From: an uncultured Alphaproteobacteria bacterium
GTDB taxonomy: Bacteria > Pseudomonadota > Alphaproteobacteria > RF32 > CAG-239
DNA: 64,000 bases
NCBI GenBank assembly: GCA_944390275.1
Contig: CALXPL010000002.1
Coordinates: 186,001 to 250,000, forward strand
Direction of reading: 5' to 3'
Positions within the stretch are counted from its first letter, which is position 1; each line of letters opens with the position of its first letter. The notes below the pieces were generated by a model, which saw nothing but the letters and a program-made list of their open reading frames with translations, did not search any database and was not told where the DNA came from. Position numbers and translations under genes: made by a program. Positions 1-8,123 of this stretch are shown in pieces.

Positions 1-685
1 CAAAAAGATAGTTAATATCTCCAACTAAAGCTTTAATAAAATTAAATCTTGTTTCGGAAGTATCTTGAAACTCATCAACAAATATATATTGAGGTGTATT
101 ACTTTGTGGAATATATTTTGTAGCCACTTTTACAATCCTTGCAAAATCATAACTTTTAGATGTTTTCAATTCTTGTTTGAATGCTCTATAAAATAATTGC
201 ATTTCTTTAGAACATTGTTTTATGTAACTATTATTTTCCCTGCATTTCAAGACGGTATCTATTACTTGTCTGGTCTTGTTTTCGCTATCTTTTCTATTTT
301 GTTTTTTATAGTGGTTTAGTTTTTTATATTTGTTCCACGCGTTTCTAATAAACTTAATCAGTTTTTCTTGAGTTAAAAGCTCATTCTGTATTTTAACTCG
401 TGTTGAAAGTATTTTTAGTGCATATGCATGGATTGTATAAATCTGCATTTTGTTAACTTTTTTAGCGCTAATATGCGTTGCTAATTTCTTCTTGATATCT
501 TCAACAATGGAAGTATTAAAAGCTAATACGATTATGTTCCAAGGAGCGGTTTTCTTAGCTATTTTTTCAATACGAGCTTCCAAAGTTGTCGTCTTTCCAG
601 TTCCGGCTCCTGCATTAACATAAGTGATACGAGAAGTTGAGTTAACGGCTAAAAGCTGTTGCATATTAAGATTAATATTGGTCAT
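1..685 (-). CDS. UvrD/Rep-like superfamily 1 helicase, 3' end cut by window
   Basis: I translated the minus strand from the ATG at 685 and it stays open to base 1 (228 codons). The P-loop AGAGTGKTTT lies near residues 25-34 and the Walker B box VDEFQD near residue 205, the signature of the UvrD/Rep/PcrA family of 3'-5' DNA helicases. A GGAG ribosome site precedes the ATG. Its start overlaps the end of the HUH endonuclease gene by 14 bp, so the two are probably translationally coupled. Motifs III-VI lie outside the window, so an AddA-like or UvrD-type subclass cannot be decided. As part of an integrated element it could unwind DNA after the HUH protein nicks it; that role is inferred. Confidence 0.85.
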   Translation of the reverse strand, partial: MTNINLNMQQLLAVNSTSRITYVNAGAGTGKTTTLEARIEKIAKKTAPWNIIVLAFNTSIVEDIKKKLATHISAKKVNKMQIYTIHAYALKILSTRVKIQNELLTQEKLIKFIRNAWNKYKKLNHYKKQNRKDSENKTRQVIDTVLKCRENNSYIKQCSKEMQLFYRAFKQELKTSKSYDFARIVKVATKYIPQSNTPQYIFVDEFQDTSETRFNFIKALVGDINYLF

Positions 686-1439
686 GACACATCTCCTTAA
701 CGATTTCGTTTAACACTTTTTTTCCTTTTCCTCCCGCAAACATAAAGTCGTAAATTTTATATTTTTTAAGTTTGACTAAGTTTTCATAGTAAGAGAAAAG
801 GGGAAGTTTTATGTGGCGGAAGCTCTCTTTACCATTTTTGTTTGTGGTTTGTACTTTGCCGCCAAACGGACCTTTGAATGCATAGTAAATACAGTCTATC
901 ATTCGTGTGAATGATGCATTCTTTAGAGGAATTATTTTGTGTCCTCTTTGTTTGATACTTTTGTTGATTTTACCAATATGCCAACGTGAAGGTTTCTTAA
1001 AGAATATTCCGTGTACGTGCCAAGACATTAAGGTTCCGTTGCCTAAGTACTTTTCTCTAGGAAATTCATCAAGAGCTACTGTGGCTATATAATCATAGCC
1101 TTTGAGTAGTTTTTTCACTCTGTTTTGCAGTTTTTCATAATTCATATTCCATTTATCTTTACCAAAGTTATAGCCACAAACTATGGTGAACATGGTGTAT
1201 TTACCTTGTTGATGTGTCTTAACAACCTTTTTTAGGTGCTTATGAATAATATTTGCAGAAACTTTTAATGCTAATGGTTGCATTAATCCAAACTGTTTAG
1301 TACCTAGAATATACTTATATAATTTGGTCTTTTCTTCTAATGAATTTCCGTATTGTGCAATTGACTTATTAAGAATGTTTATTTGCCAACTTGCATTGTC
1401 TTCAAACTTTGATGCATATGATTTCATTGAAATATTCAT
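672..1439 (-). CDS. Putative HUH (rolling-circle type) endonuclease
   Basis: 255 residues. Three motifs of rolling-circle initiators occur in the usual order and spacing: a hydrophobic strand MFTIVCGY (residues 83-90), the metal-binding HUH motif WHVHG (H141, H143), and a catalytic-tyrosine motif YYAFK (Y186 to K189) 43 residues further on. Such proteins nick one DNA strand and stay covalently bound through the tyrosine. There is no fused helicase domain, but a UvrD-like helicase gene overlaps its 3' end by 14 bp. The protein is basic and lysine-rich. It could be a plasmid-type Rep, a phage gene-A-like protein or a transposase-like enzyme; the HUH assignment comes from motifs only. Confidence 0.6.
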   Translation of the reverse strand: MNISMKSYASKFEDNASWQINILNKSIAQYGNSLEEKTKLYKYILGTKQFGLMQPLALKVSANIIHKHLKKVVKTHQQGKYTMFTIVCGYNFGKDKWNMNYEKLQNRVKKLLKGYDYIATVALDEFPREKYLGNGTLMSWHVHGIFFKKPSRWHIGKINKSIKQRGHKIIPLKNASFTRMIDCIYYAFKGPFGGKVQTTNKNGKESFRHIKLPLFSYYENLVKLKKYKIYDFMFAGGKGKKVLNEIVKEMCHDQY

Positions 1440-1496
1440 GTTTTTTTCCTTTCAATACTAACATTTTTGTGTATTTTATGATGTATACAGCTCTGC

Positions 1497-1530
1497 AGGT
1501 GCTGGTGTTTGTAGTGGCCAGCACCTACAA
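1497..1530. other. Overlapping GC-rich inverted repeats upstream of the HUH gene
   Basis: A perfect 9-bp inverted repeat (AGGTGCTGG at 1497-1505, CCAGCACCT at 1518-1526) is interleaved with a 6-bp one (TTGTAG at 1509-1514, CTACAA at 1525-1530), so two hairpins exclude each other. It is GC-rich in an AT-rich stretch, lies 58 bp before the HUH start codon, and has no T-run on either side, so it is not a typical terminator. It could be the nick site/origin for the HUH protein or a leader control element. Confidence 0.5.
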
Positions 1531-1539
1531 GTGTGACAT

Positions 1540-2106
1540 CTACCGTTTTATTTGTTTGCATTTTGAAGATGCGATTATTCGTTGCAGTAAGCTTTTGTCG
1601 TGGATAACATAGCTTTTATCGTCAAATTTGATGTATGCGACCGTTTTTCCCTTCAAAATGTTCATGACGTTGTTGCGATTATCTGCATTTTGCTGGTATC
1701 TCTTTTTTGCTTCCGGTGCAGTTAATCCGTTATACAAATTTTTAAGAGTATGTTTTTTTATGAAATTTAAGGCATCTTTCTTTTTGACCTTATTATTGTA
1801 CATTACAGTCAGAGCTCGAATAATTTTGGCTTTCAATCTTGTTATTCTCTTATCTGCAACATTAGAAAAAAACTCTGCAACAAACTGTTTGATTTGTTTT
1901 TTATATTCAGTTTTAGACGGTGAACTTATAATGCTTTTCGAATATTTGTATAATCCAGCAATAGCCTGTTGCTTCTTATCGTTACTTTGAAGATTCATGC
2001 TTTTTATTTCATCTTCTAACTCGTATGCATTTTTTAATAATGTGAATACTTCATTTTTAACTTTCTTAGCTTTTTTTGTATTCAAAGATTTTTTTATTTT
2101 TAACAT
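1540..2106 (-). CDS. Hypothetical lysine-rich protein in integrated element
   Basis: 188 residues, very rich in lysine and asparagine, predicted mostly helical, with a coiled-coil-like segment in the first 55 residues. I recognise no domain. No signal peptide or membrane segment is visible. The start is the ATG at 2106 with an AGGAGAAATAAA ribosome site upstream. It is the first gene of the run that continues through the hairpin into the HUH endonuclease and the helicase, so it may be an accessory DNA-binding or replication protein; its basic composition fits but does not prove this. Confidence 0.55.
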   Translation of the reverse strand: MLKIKKSLNTKKAKKVKNEVFTLLKNAYELEDEIKSMNLQSNDKKQQAIAGLYKYSKSIISSPSKTEYKKQIKQFVAEFFSNVADKRITRLKAKIIRALTVMYNNKVKKKDALNFIKKHTLKNLYNGLTAPEAKKRYQQNADNRNNVMNILKGKTVAYIKFDDKSYVIHDKSLLQRIIASSKCKQIKR

Positions 2107-2240
2107 TTTATTTCTCCTAAAATTATTAAAACAATACCAAACAATATTCCTTGCTTGATACTTTTATTGTCTCAAAAAATGATTGAAAAATAAACGATTA
2201 GGAAAAACGACTATGTTCCGAAATATTTGTATGATGTAAA

Positions 2241-2270
2241 AACCACATACAAAAATAAATGTATGTGGTT
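2241..2270 (-). terminator. Rho-independent terminator after the 312-residue gene
   Basis: An 11-bp perfect stem (arms 2241-2251 and 2260-2270) with an 8-nt loop, followed on the minus strand by a run of five T. It lies 45 bp past the stop codon of the unknown gene at 2315-3253 and separates the integrase pair from the 188-residue, HUH and helicase genes. Confidence 0.6.
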
Positions 2271-2314
2271 ACAAAATAAAATGTATATTGTTGTGTATGG
2301 AAATTATATGTAGT

Positions 2315-3253
2315 TTAGATTTTTTTGGAATCTAAAATAAAGGTTTTTTCTTCATTTGATATTGGAAGAAAATTAATTTCTTCTTTTATTAACTCTAATT
2401 TTGTTATTATCTTGGAGCTTAAGGCTGTTCCATCATAATAGTCTTTTGCTTGGATATGCTTTTTGTTGCTAATAGTTTCACTTGCAAATAAGCTATAAGA
2501 TAAGATATTTTTGATATCACCCTTGTATGACATGTGGTTCTTGAAAGCAGATTGCAATTTATCCGAATAAAGACATTCATTTATTTTATTGTAATGATCC
2601 TGTGCAAGAAATTTTTGAATTTTGAATGTGTCTGTCCAGCCGAGTTTATTAAGTAAGTTTTGTACAAATCCAAAGATAATTAGAGCGTTATCGTGAAGAT
2701 TATTCCAAGCTGTAGTAACAGCTCTGTTTTTATAAAGTTCTTTATTTTCATCATCAATAAAGCTTATTACAGCTAGGTCTTTTGCGTTAGCAATGCTGTA
2801 TAATTTTTCGTGATTTGCAAGACGTATGAGATTTTGCACTATGAAATAGACAATCATAATTTGGCGATATTGTTTTTCAAGGGCTTCATCTAAATTTCTA
2901 TATGTAACATTGTAAGCCATACTATCGACATTATCTTTATAGTATTTGTATTCGGAATAAAAAATTGAGTATTTATCTTTAGTTTTCAGATCCACATGGG
3001 TGAGAGTTTTTTTCTTACTAATTGCTGCTGATATAAATTTTTTCTGTACGTTAATATCTTGGTCAGAAATGAGAACATCTTGTATATCATATGACACCAA
3101 AGTGTGATACTTTTTTAAATTTTTTTTATCTGTAACTAAATAAGGCAAAATATGTAAGAATACATTTTCGTATATTAATTCTTGATTATTATCAATTATT
3201 TCTTTTTTTAAAGATAAACAAGGACAAATGAATTCTTTTGTTATGTTTGACAT
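2315..3253 (-). CDS. Hypothetical protein co-transcribed with the integrase
   Basis: 312 residues, mostly helical, no signal peptide or clear membrane segment and no domain that I recognise. It begins 12 bp after the integrase stop codon, in the same direction, so the two genes are probably one transcript. A terminator follows 45 bp downstream. Genes in this position in integrative elements are often cargo (defence or stability functions) or recombination accessories, but nothing in the sequence decides this. Several short Lys/Asn-rich stretches match the A/T-rich codon use of the rest of the element. Confidence 0.5.
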   Translation of the reverse strand: MSNITKEFICPCLSLKKEIIDNNQELIYENVFLHILPYLVTDKKNLKKYHTLVSYDIQDVLISDQDINVQKKFISAAISKKKTLTHVDLKTKDKYSIFYSEYKYYKDNVDSMAYNVTYRNLDEALEKQYRQIMIVYFIVQNLIRLANHEKLYSIANAKDLAVISFIDDENKELYKNRAVTTAWNNLHDNALIIFGFVQNLLNKLGWTDTFKIQKFLAQDHYNKINECLYSDKLQSAFKNHMSYKGDIKNILSYSLFASETISNKKHIQAKDYYDGTALSSKIITKLELIKEEINFLPISNEEKTFILDSKKI

Positions 3254-3265
3254 ATCAGCTTCCTT

Positions 3266-4984
3266 CTATATATACAGATGGCTTAAGTCTAAACCTTCAT
3301 ATACTAATTTTTCGTTTAATTCATTAGCTAAGACTTTGATACTGATTGTTCCATAGTGTTCGGAGAGGGAATTAGAACCCTCCCAACCGCAAAGCCTTTG
3401 CACACGGTCAATCGGACAGTTATTGTTCCTTAAAATCGTTCTAACGGTATGGCGGAATGAGTGAAAAACAAGTCCTTTGTCCTTCAAATCGAGAGAATCA
3501 AGGAGCTTCCCAAACCATTTAGACGGTTGAGCAGACAACTCTCCGCGTGTGTTTGGCTCTAAATCCATAAAAATGCGTTTGTTTTTTGCAGGGCTTTGTT
3601 TTTTCATGAAATTTACAAATTCCAAAAATCCTAATTTGATAAGCTCTTGATGAATAGGAATTTTACGTATACCAGCTTTAGTTTTGACGTGTTTACCGTC
3701 ATTTTCATTTATGCTGATAAATTTAATACCGTCTTCTTCTTGAATATCATCAAATTGGAGCTGACAAATTTCATTAAGTCTGGCTCCTGTATATAAGCCC
3801 AATAGCCCAATCCAAAAGAAAGAACGTCGTTGTCGGTTATTATCCCAATGTTTGGAATAAAAGTCACTGTGGAAGATTTTTTGCAGTTGTTGCACGGAGA
3901 ACGGCTGGTATTTTGTAATCTCTTTTGTTTTTTCCGGAGACGGTATATCTATTTCATCCATAACATTCTCTCTGATATATTTACGCTTTAAAGCCCACGT
4001 GAAGATAGATTTTAAAGATTGAACATAATCAGCACAAGTTTTGTCTGAGATACATCTTTCAGGATGTTTTTTGTTTTCATTAATAATTTTATCAAGATGA
4101 GAAATCTGTTCTGATTTCAGTCTTAATGGTAAAAATTGTAAAGTTAAGACTAGTTCTTGTAGATCTTCAGGTTCTATATCGCGAATCTTTTTATTGTTTA
4201 ACAATTCGCTTATTACTCTCATTCTTTGATTGATTTTATTTTTTTGAGCTTGAGATACATTATTTCTGGAGAGTTCATTATTATAAGTTTCAGCAAGCTC
4301 GCTTAAAGTTAAATTTGGCTTTTTATAAGTAATTGGATCAAGGTTTGTTTTTTGTAGTTGTTCAATCAATGGAGGGGAGGATATGAGCTTTATTGGATAA
4401 TTTCTAATTTCGGCTCCTTTAATGTACTCGATGATAATTTCTAAGTATTGAATAAAAGCTAACATAAATGCACGAAGCATATTTTCTTTACATGATACTG
4501 TTGGCTTTTGCATCCTTTTATTATATAGATATTTTTCAAGCGAACTTTCAATTGCGGTAAAGTGGTGCAAATGGTATTCTTCAACATATTCTTTAAGAAG
4601 AAGATTATAATAATTTAGCGTGTCATCACTTTTTATAATCTTTCCTCTATCTGCAGATATTTGTTCTATGCAAAAATCAAGGGCAATGTCCTCTACAGCG
4701 CTATCACTATATTCGTAAGGTTCTTGAATTTTTTGTACGTTGAAAAAAATACTGTCAAATTCAAGATCAAAATCATCTCCAAAGCCTTTTAGCTGTTTCA
4801 TTTGCATTTCCCTTACAAACATTGTGTTTATTTTTGCTATTGTAGACAAGCTTCTGATATTTGCAACTTTTTTATCTCTTGTATGTAAAGATTTCCAAAT
4901 TTGTTTTCTCTTAAAAATAGGAATTAATGGGCGAGGGACATTTACTACCACATAGAATGAATAACCTCGGTCGAATATTGTCAT
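3266..4984 (-). CDS. Tyrosine recombinase (integrase) of tRNA-Gln element
   Basis: 572 residues. The N-terminus (FYVVVNVPRPLIP, residues 10-22) is like the DUF6538-type extension of long integrases. A SAM-like core-binding domain follows at about 225-340 and the catalytic domain at 360-560. Catalytic residues visible are R402 in TGARLNEI, lysines 434-436 in the beta-hairpin, H508 and R511 in HSFRHT, W534 in place of the second histidine, and the nucleophile Y544 in SEHYGTIS. All are present, so the enzyme is probably active. Its 5' end faces the 3' end of tRNA-Gln 121 bp away, the classic layout for integration into a tRNA 3' end. The partner attachment site would lie left of the window. Confidence 0.92.
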   Translation of the reverse strand: MTIFDRGYSFYVVVNVPRPLIPIFKRKQIWKSLHTRDKKVANIRSLSTIAKINTMFVREMQMKQLKGFGDDFDLEFDSIFFNVQKIQEPYEYSDSAVEDIALDFCIEQISADRGKIIKSDDTLNYYNLLLKEYVEEYHLHHFTAIESSLEKYLYNKRMQKPTVSCKENMLRAFMLAFIQYLEIIIEYIKGAEIRNYPIKLISSPPLIEQLQKTNLDPITYKKPNLTLSELAETYNNELSRNNVSQAQKNKINQRMRVISELLNNKKIRDIEPEDLQELVLTLQFLPLRLKSEQISHLDKIINENKKHPERCISDKTCADYVQSLKSIFTWALKRKYIRENVMDEIDIPSPEKTKEITKYQPFSVQQLQKIFHSDFYSKHWDNNRQRRSFFWIGLLGLYTGARLNEICQLQFDDIQEEDGIKFISINENDGKHVKTKAGIRKIPIHQELIKLGFLEFVNFMKKQSPAKNKRIFMDLEPNTRGELSAQPSKWFGKLLDSLDLKDKGLVFHSFRHTVRTILRNNNCPIDRVQRLCGWEGSNSLSEHYGTISIKVLANELNEKLVYEGLDLSHLYI

Positions 4985-5018
4985 CTTTTACCTCATAAAT
5001 TAGCCTAATGACAATGAG

Positions 5019-5042
5019 GTTATTAGCAGAAGTTATTAGCAG
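5019..5042. repeat. Tandem 11-bp direct repeats upstream of the integrase
   Basis: GTTATTAGCAG occurs at 5019-5029 and again at 5032-5042, a 13-bp period, between the integrase start and the tRNA-Gln gene. Just before it, CCTCAT (4991-4996) and ATGAGG (5014-5019) form an inverted repeat over the integrase ribosome-binding region. Short spaced direct repeats here resemble arm-type binding sites of integrases or excisionases, or an operator. Confidence 0.4.
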
Positions 5043-5071
5043 TTTTGACTTTTTCAGAGATAAAAAAATAA

Positions 5072-5095
5072 AAAGCCCTGTAAAAACAAGGCTTT
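5072..5095 (-). terminator. Terminator of tRNA-Gln
   Basis: AAAGCC (5072-5077) pairs with GGCTTT (5090-5095), with three further inner pairs after one mismatch. On the minus strand a T-rich tract follows. It lies 11 bp past the encoded CCA end of the tRNA. Confidence 0.65.
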
Positions 5096-5105
5096 ATTTT
5101 AAAAT

Positions 5106-5180
5106 TGGCTGGGGTGGCTGGATTCGAACCAACGAATGTCGGCACCAAAAGCCGATGCCTTACCACTTGGCGACACCCCA
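5106..5180 (-). tRNA. tRNA-Gln (anticodon TTG)
   Basis: 75 nt including the encoded CCA. The acceptor stem TGGGGTG/CACCCCA is fully paired, with U1-A72 as usual for bacterial tRNA-Gln. The anticodon loop is CTTTTGG with TTG at the anticodon, and the T-arm has GGTTCGAATCC. It reads CAA codons (and CAG by wobble). Its 3' end faces the integrase, marking it as the likely attachment site of the element to its left. Confidence 0.97.
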
Positions 5181-5198
5181 ATTAACGAAGACAAGAAA

Positions 5199-5227
5199 TA
5201 TTTAGGATATTTTTTTTTATTTGGCAA
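5199..5227 (-). promoter_or_regulatory. Sigma-70 promoter of tRNA-Gln
   Basis: On the minus strand TTGCCA (complement of 5222-5227), a 17-bp spacer and TAAATA (complement of 5199-5204) lie about 20 bp before the tRNA 5' end. Confidence 0.7.
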
Positions 5228-5320
5228 GCATTTTTTTTCAAAAACAACAATTTTTTTTATTAAATAGATTTCTAATCAGTTTGTATGAGAAAAGTGAATT
5301 ATATCTAAAAAGATTAATAG

Positions 5321-5351
5321 AAAAAACTCTACCAAATTTAATCGGTAGAGT
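5321..5351 (-). terminator. Terminator after HAD phosphatase
   Basis: Stem ACTCTACC (5326-5333) with GGTAGAGT (5344-5351), followed on the minus strand by a run of T. It begins 10 bp after the stop codon of the HAD hydrolase gene. Confidence 0.85.
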
Positions 5352-5360
5352 CTTACATCT

Positions 5361-6233
5361 TTACAATTCTTTTTTCTTAGCTTCTTCTTTAGCTTGAAGA
5401 ATTTCCAAATCTCTTTCTTTCGCAATCTTATCAAGAATAGTTTTGATAACAATATCAATTTGTTTGCCTTCTCGATAATCAGCAGGGAGAGCAAAATTAA
5501 CGCGTCCATCTTTTAATAGTTTAAGAGCTTTTTTCTTAGAAGTATTAGTATCGTTGGGGTTATAAACGGCTATGGCTGTTCCGTTTCTTTCTTTTGTAAG
5601 TTTCATGGATGGAATATCGGTACTTCCGTCGCCAAAATAAATCATGCGTCGGAAAGGAATAGGCCTTTCTTCATCAGGCATAAATTCATTAACAAGACGA
5701 TCTTCTAATTTTCCGAGACCTTTATTAATTTTTGAAAGATATTGTGTTTTGGTAGAATAGTTAATAACGCGAGCCGGCCAAACCGGAGTCCCGTCAATGC
5801 CGTATGCAAAACTACAGCCAAATACATCTTTAAAATATTTATAGATTTTGCAACCTTCAATAATTTCTTCATAACCGGCAGAAATAATATAATGTTCAAT
5901 TTCCAAGTCAAGTTTTTTACCGTATTCGGTCATTCGATCAAACCATTGTTCAACACCCTTAAAATAAACAATTTTTTTACCGGCGTTGCGAAAATTTTCG
6001 CGGGTAAGTTTAATTCCCATTTCGCGAGCGGTTTTAACAAAAAAGTACATGGATCCCGTTACTTGATCGGCACCGTTATCAATAGACCATTGATTAGCAA
6101 TTGGCCAAAAATTTTTAGGTTCCATGCCAAATTCGGGAATAAGACCGTAATCTTGCATATCGGTAGTGCTAAGTGTTCCGTCGAAGTCATAAATTAAAGC
6201 GACTTTAATTGATTTTATAGTCTTTTTTGCCAT
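5361..6233 (-). CDS. HAD-family phosphatase
   Basis: 290 residues. Haloacid-dehalogenase phosphatase motifs are seen in order: motif I DFDGT (nucleophile D16 and acid D18), motif II at IISAGY (about residue 118), a conserved lysine region, and motif IV YFGDGSTDIPSM (about 203). The segment between motifs I and II is a helical cap. The C-terminus is a charged coiled coil rich in Lys and Glu. No transport signal is visible, so the enzyme should be cytoplasmic. The substrate is not known: motif IV and cap type resemble the PSP/CicA-like group, but phosphoserine-specific residues are not evident. It is a single-gene unit, divergent from the glycyl-tRNA synthetase gene and closed by a terminator. 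Confidence 0.85.
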   Translation of the reverse strand: MAKKTIKSIKVALIYDFDGTLSTTDMQDYGLIPEFGMEPKNFWPIANQWSIDNGADQVTGSMYFFVKTAREMGIKLTRENFRNAGKKIVYFKGVEQWFDRMTEYGKKLDLEIEHYIISAGYEEIIEGCKIYKYFKDVFGCSFAYGIDGTPVWPARVINYSTKTQYLSKINKGLGKLEDRLVNEFMPDEERPIPFRRMIYFGDGSTDIPSMKLTKERNGTAIAVYNPNDTNTSKKKALKLLKDGRVNFALPADYREGKQIDIVIKTILDKIAKERDLEILQAKEEAKKKEL

Positions 6234-6324
6234 TATTATTTATCTCCGCTTGCTTTTTAAGAAAAATCATTATAGAAGAGAATAAGTTAAAATTTAATTA
6301 TAATTTATAATAAGGACGAGAAAA

Positions 6325-7692
6325 ATGGTAGCAAAGACAATGGACCAATTAGTTTCTTTATGCAAACGCCGTGGCTTTATTTTTCAAAATGCCGATATCT
6401 ACGGGGGAATGCAAGGAGTATATGACTATGGTCCTTTGGGTGTCGAATTAAAAAATAATTTAAAAGCGGCTTGGTGGCGTGCGATGATTTATGAGAGGGA
6501 TGATATTGAAGGGTTGGACGCTTCGATTCTCACCAATCGCAAAGTATTGCATTATTCAGGCCATGAAGATACTTTTTCTGATCCGATGACCGATTGCCGT
6601 AAATGTAAAGGGCGTTTCCGCGCAGATCATATAAAAGACGGAAAATGCCCAAACTGTGGTTCGACAGATTTAACCGAACCTCGTCCTTTTAATTTAATGT
6701 TTAAAACAACGGTTGGACCGGTTGATAATGCTGAAAATATTGCTTATTTGCGCCCGGAAACGGCACAGGCAATTTTTACGCAATTTAAGAATGTTGTTGA
6801 TTCAACATCGCGAAAATTACCGTTCGGTATTGCACAAATCGGAAAGTCATTTCGCAATGAAATAACTCCGCGCAATTTTATATTTAGGGTTCGTGAATTT
6901 GAACAGGCTGAACTTGAATTTTTTGTAAAGCCCGGGGACGATTTACGTTGGCATGAATATTGGAAGGAAGAACGTATCAAGTGGTGGAAAGCACAAGGGT
7001 TAAAACGTGAAAATATCAATATTTATGTTACGCCGAAGGAAGATTTAGCGCATTATGCAAAAGCCTGCTATGATATAGAATATCAATTCCCTCACGGTAT
7101 GGAAGAATTGGAAGGTATTGCGGATAGAACCGATTATGATTTAGGAAATCATACAAAAGGACAAGAAGAGTTTGAGCTTTCTTCTCATGTTCATGCAAAT
7201 TCGGAATCAACGCAAAAACTGGCCATTTTTGATGATGAAACAAAAAAATGGGAAGTTCCGTTTGTTATTGAACCGTCAATGGGAATAGACCGCGGTGTTT
7301 TGGCAGTAATGACTGAGGCCTATGAAGAGGAAGATTTGGGAGGCGGAAATAGCCGCATCGTGTTGAAGTTAAAGAAGCATTTGGCACCGATTAAAGTAGC
7401 TGTAATTCCGCTCAAAAAGAACAATGATTTAATTATGGATAAGTGCCATGAGATAAAGCAAAGTTTGTTAAAATTGGGAATAGGAAGAGTTGCGCTTGAG
7501 AACACGGGTAATATCGGAAAAGCATACCGGCGCCACGATGAAATAGGAACGCCGTTGTGCTTAACGGTTGATTTTGAAACAATCGAAAAGGCACCGGCTT
7601 CGGTAACCGTTCGAGATAGAGATACAATGACGCAAACGCGCGTTAATGTTGATGATTTGCAGACTTATTTAAGGGATTACTTCTTAAAATAA
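6325..7692 (+). CDS. glyQS: Glycyl-tRNA synthetase, single-chain alpha2 type
   Basis: 455 residues, a class II aminoacyl-tRNA synthetase that charges tRNA-Gly. The start [13 protein letters not shown] is typical of the homodimeric (eukaryote/archaea/Gram-positive type) enzyme. CRKC (about 93-96) and CPNC (about 112-115) form the zinc-ribbon insertion, [11 protein letters not shown] and FRNEI make motif 2, and GIDRGV is class II motif 3; an anticodon-binding domain follows from about residue 350. Most Proteobacteria use the unrelated alpha2beta2 form from two genes (glyQ, glyS), so this form is notable. It is transcribed alone, divergent from the HAD gene, with a large terminator after it. Confidence 0.96.
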   Translation: MVAKTMDQLVSLCKRRGFIFQNADIYGGMQGVYDYGPLGVELKNNLKAAWWRAMIYERDDIEGLDASILTNRKVLHYSGHEDTFSDPMTDCRKCKGRFRADHIKDGKCPNCGSTDLTEPRPFNLMFKTTVGPVDNAENIAYLRPETAQAIFTQFKNVVDSTSRKLPFGIAQIGKSFRNEITPRNFIFRVREFEQAELEFFVKPGDDLRWHEYWKEERIKWWKAQGLKRENINIYVTPKEDLAHYAKACYDIEYQFPHGMEELEGIADRTDYDLGNHTKGQEEFELSSHVHANSESTQKLAIFDDETKKWEVPFVIEPSMGIDRGVLAVMTEAYEEEDLGGGNSRIVLKLKKHLAPIKVAVIPLKKNNDLIMDKCHEIKQSLLKLGIGRVALENTGNIGKAYRRHDEIGTPLCLTVDFETIEKAPASVTVRDRDTMTQTRVNVDDLQTYLRDYFLK

Positions 7693-7712
7693 AAGCATAA
7701 TCGTACAAAAAT

Positions 7713-7773
7713 AGGGTTTGCCGCTTCAAAATTTTAGAGATAATTCTAAAAGAAGGTGCAAACCCTGTTTTTT
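7713..7773. terminator. Long bidirectional terminator
   Basis: Outer stem AGGGTTTGC (7713-7721) with GCAAACCCT (7758-7766), inner CTTC/GAAG and TTTTAGA/TCTAAAA stems. T-runs occur on both sides (seven T after it on plus, five on minus), so it can end the glycyl-tRNA synthetase gene and the short gene facing it. Confidence 0.8.
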
Positions 7774-7886
7774 TAAAGTAATTCTTTCTCTTTTTTAGAA
7801 AAAGAATTTATTACACCGGCCCCAAGCAAAATAATAAATGGGACACCGAAAAAAATTGCTGCGGAAATTTCAAGAATTGTTTCCAT
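7773..7886 (-). CDS. Putative 37-residue single-span membrane protein
   Basis: A minus-strand frame from ATG at 7886 to TAA at 7773 encodes 37 residues: a short N-terminus, a hydrophobic span of about 20 residues (AIFFGVPFIILLGAGVI, roughly 10-26) and a charged tail KKEKELL. Positive charge after the span is typical of a small inner-membrane peptide. It ends exactly at a hairpin that carries a T-run in its direction, which supports a real transcript. There is no convincing Shine-Dalgarno site and I recognise no family; subunits of respiratory or secretion complexes can be this small. Treat it as a candidate gene. Confidence 0.45.
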   Translation of the reverse strand: METILEISAAIFFGVPFIILLGAGVINSFSKKEKELL

Positions 7887-8013
7887 AGTTTTTTTTTATT
7901 TTTTAGTTAATAATAATTTTTTTCTGTTAAAATACATAGCATAAAAAGGCCAATTACGCAAGAGGAATAAGCAAGCAAAAAGCAATATTTAACAAAAATG
8001 TAACAAAAAATCA

Positions 8014-8042
8014 TTGACTCTTTGCGGATTTGTTTATATAAA
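8014..8042 (+). promoter_or_regulatory. Promoter of the ffh operon
   Basis: TTGACT (8014-8019), a 17-bp spacer and TATAAA (8037-8042), a near-consensus sigma-70 promoter. It predicts a 5' leader of about 100 nt before the ffh ATG. Confidence 0.85.
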
Positions 8043-8092
8043 TACCAAAAAAATAAGTGCAAAGTAGAAAGAATACACTTCTGCGGGGTGCC

Positions 8093-8123
8093 GGCAGTCA
8101 GCGAGTTTTCGCCCACTGTCGCC
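8093..8123 (+). promoter_or_regulatory. Stem-loop in the ffh leader
   Basis: Inside the predicted leader, GCGA (8101-8104) pairs with TCGC (8109-8112) round a four-base loop, CAGT (8095-8098) with ACTG (8115-8118), and GGC with GCC outside. The stretch is far more GC-rich than its surroundings. There is no T-run after it. It may be a regulatory leader; it is not the SRP RNA, whose conserved GGAAGGAAGCAG loop is absent. Confidence 0.45.

Noticed and set aside
5008..5205. A 65-codon plus-strand reading frame over the tRNA-Gln
   Set aside because: It runs antisense through the tRNA gene and its terminator, with no similarity to a protein family.
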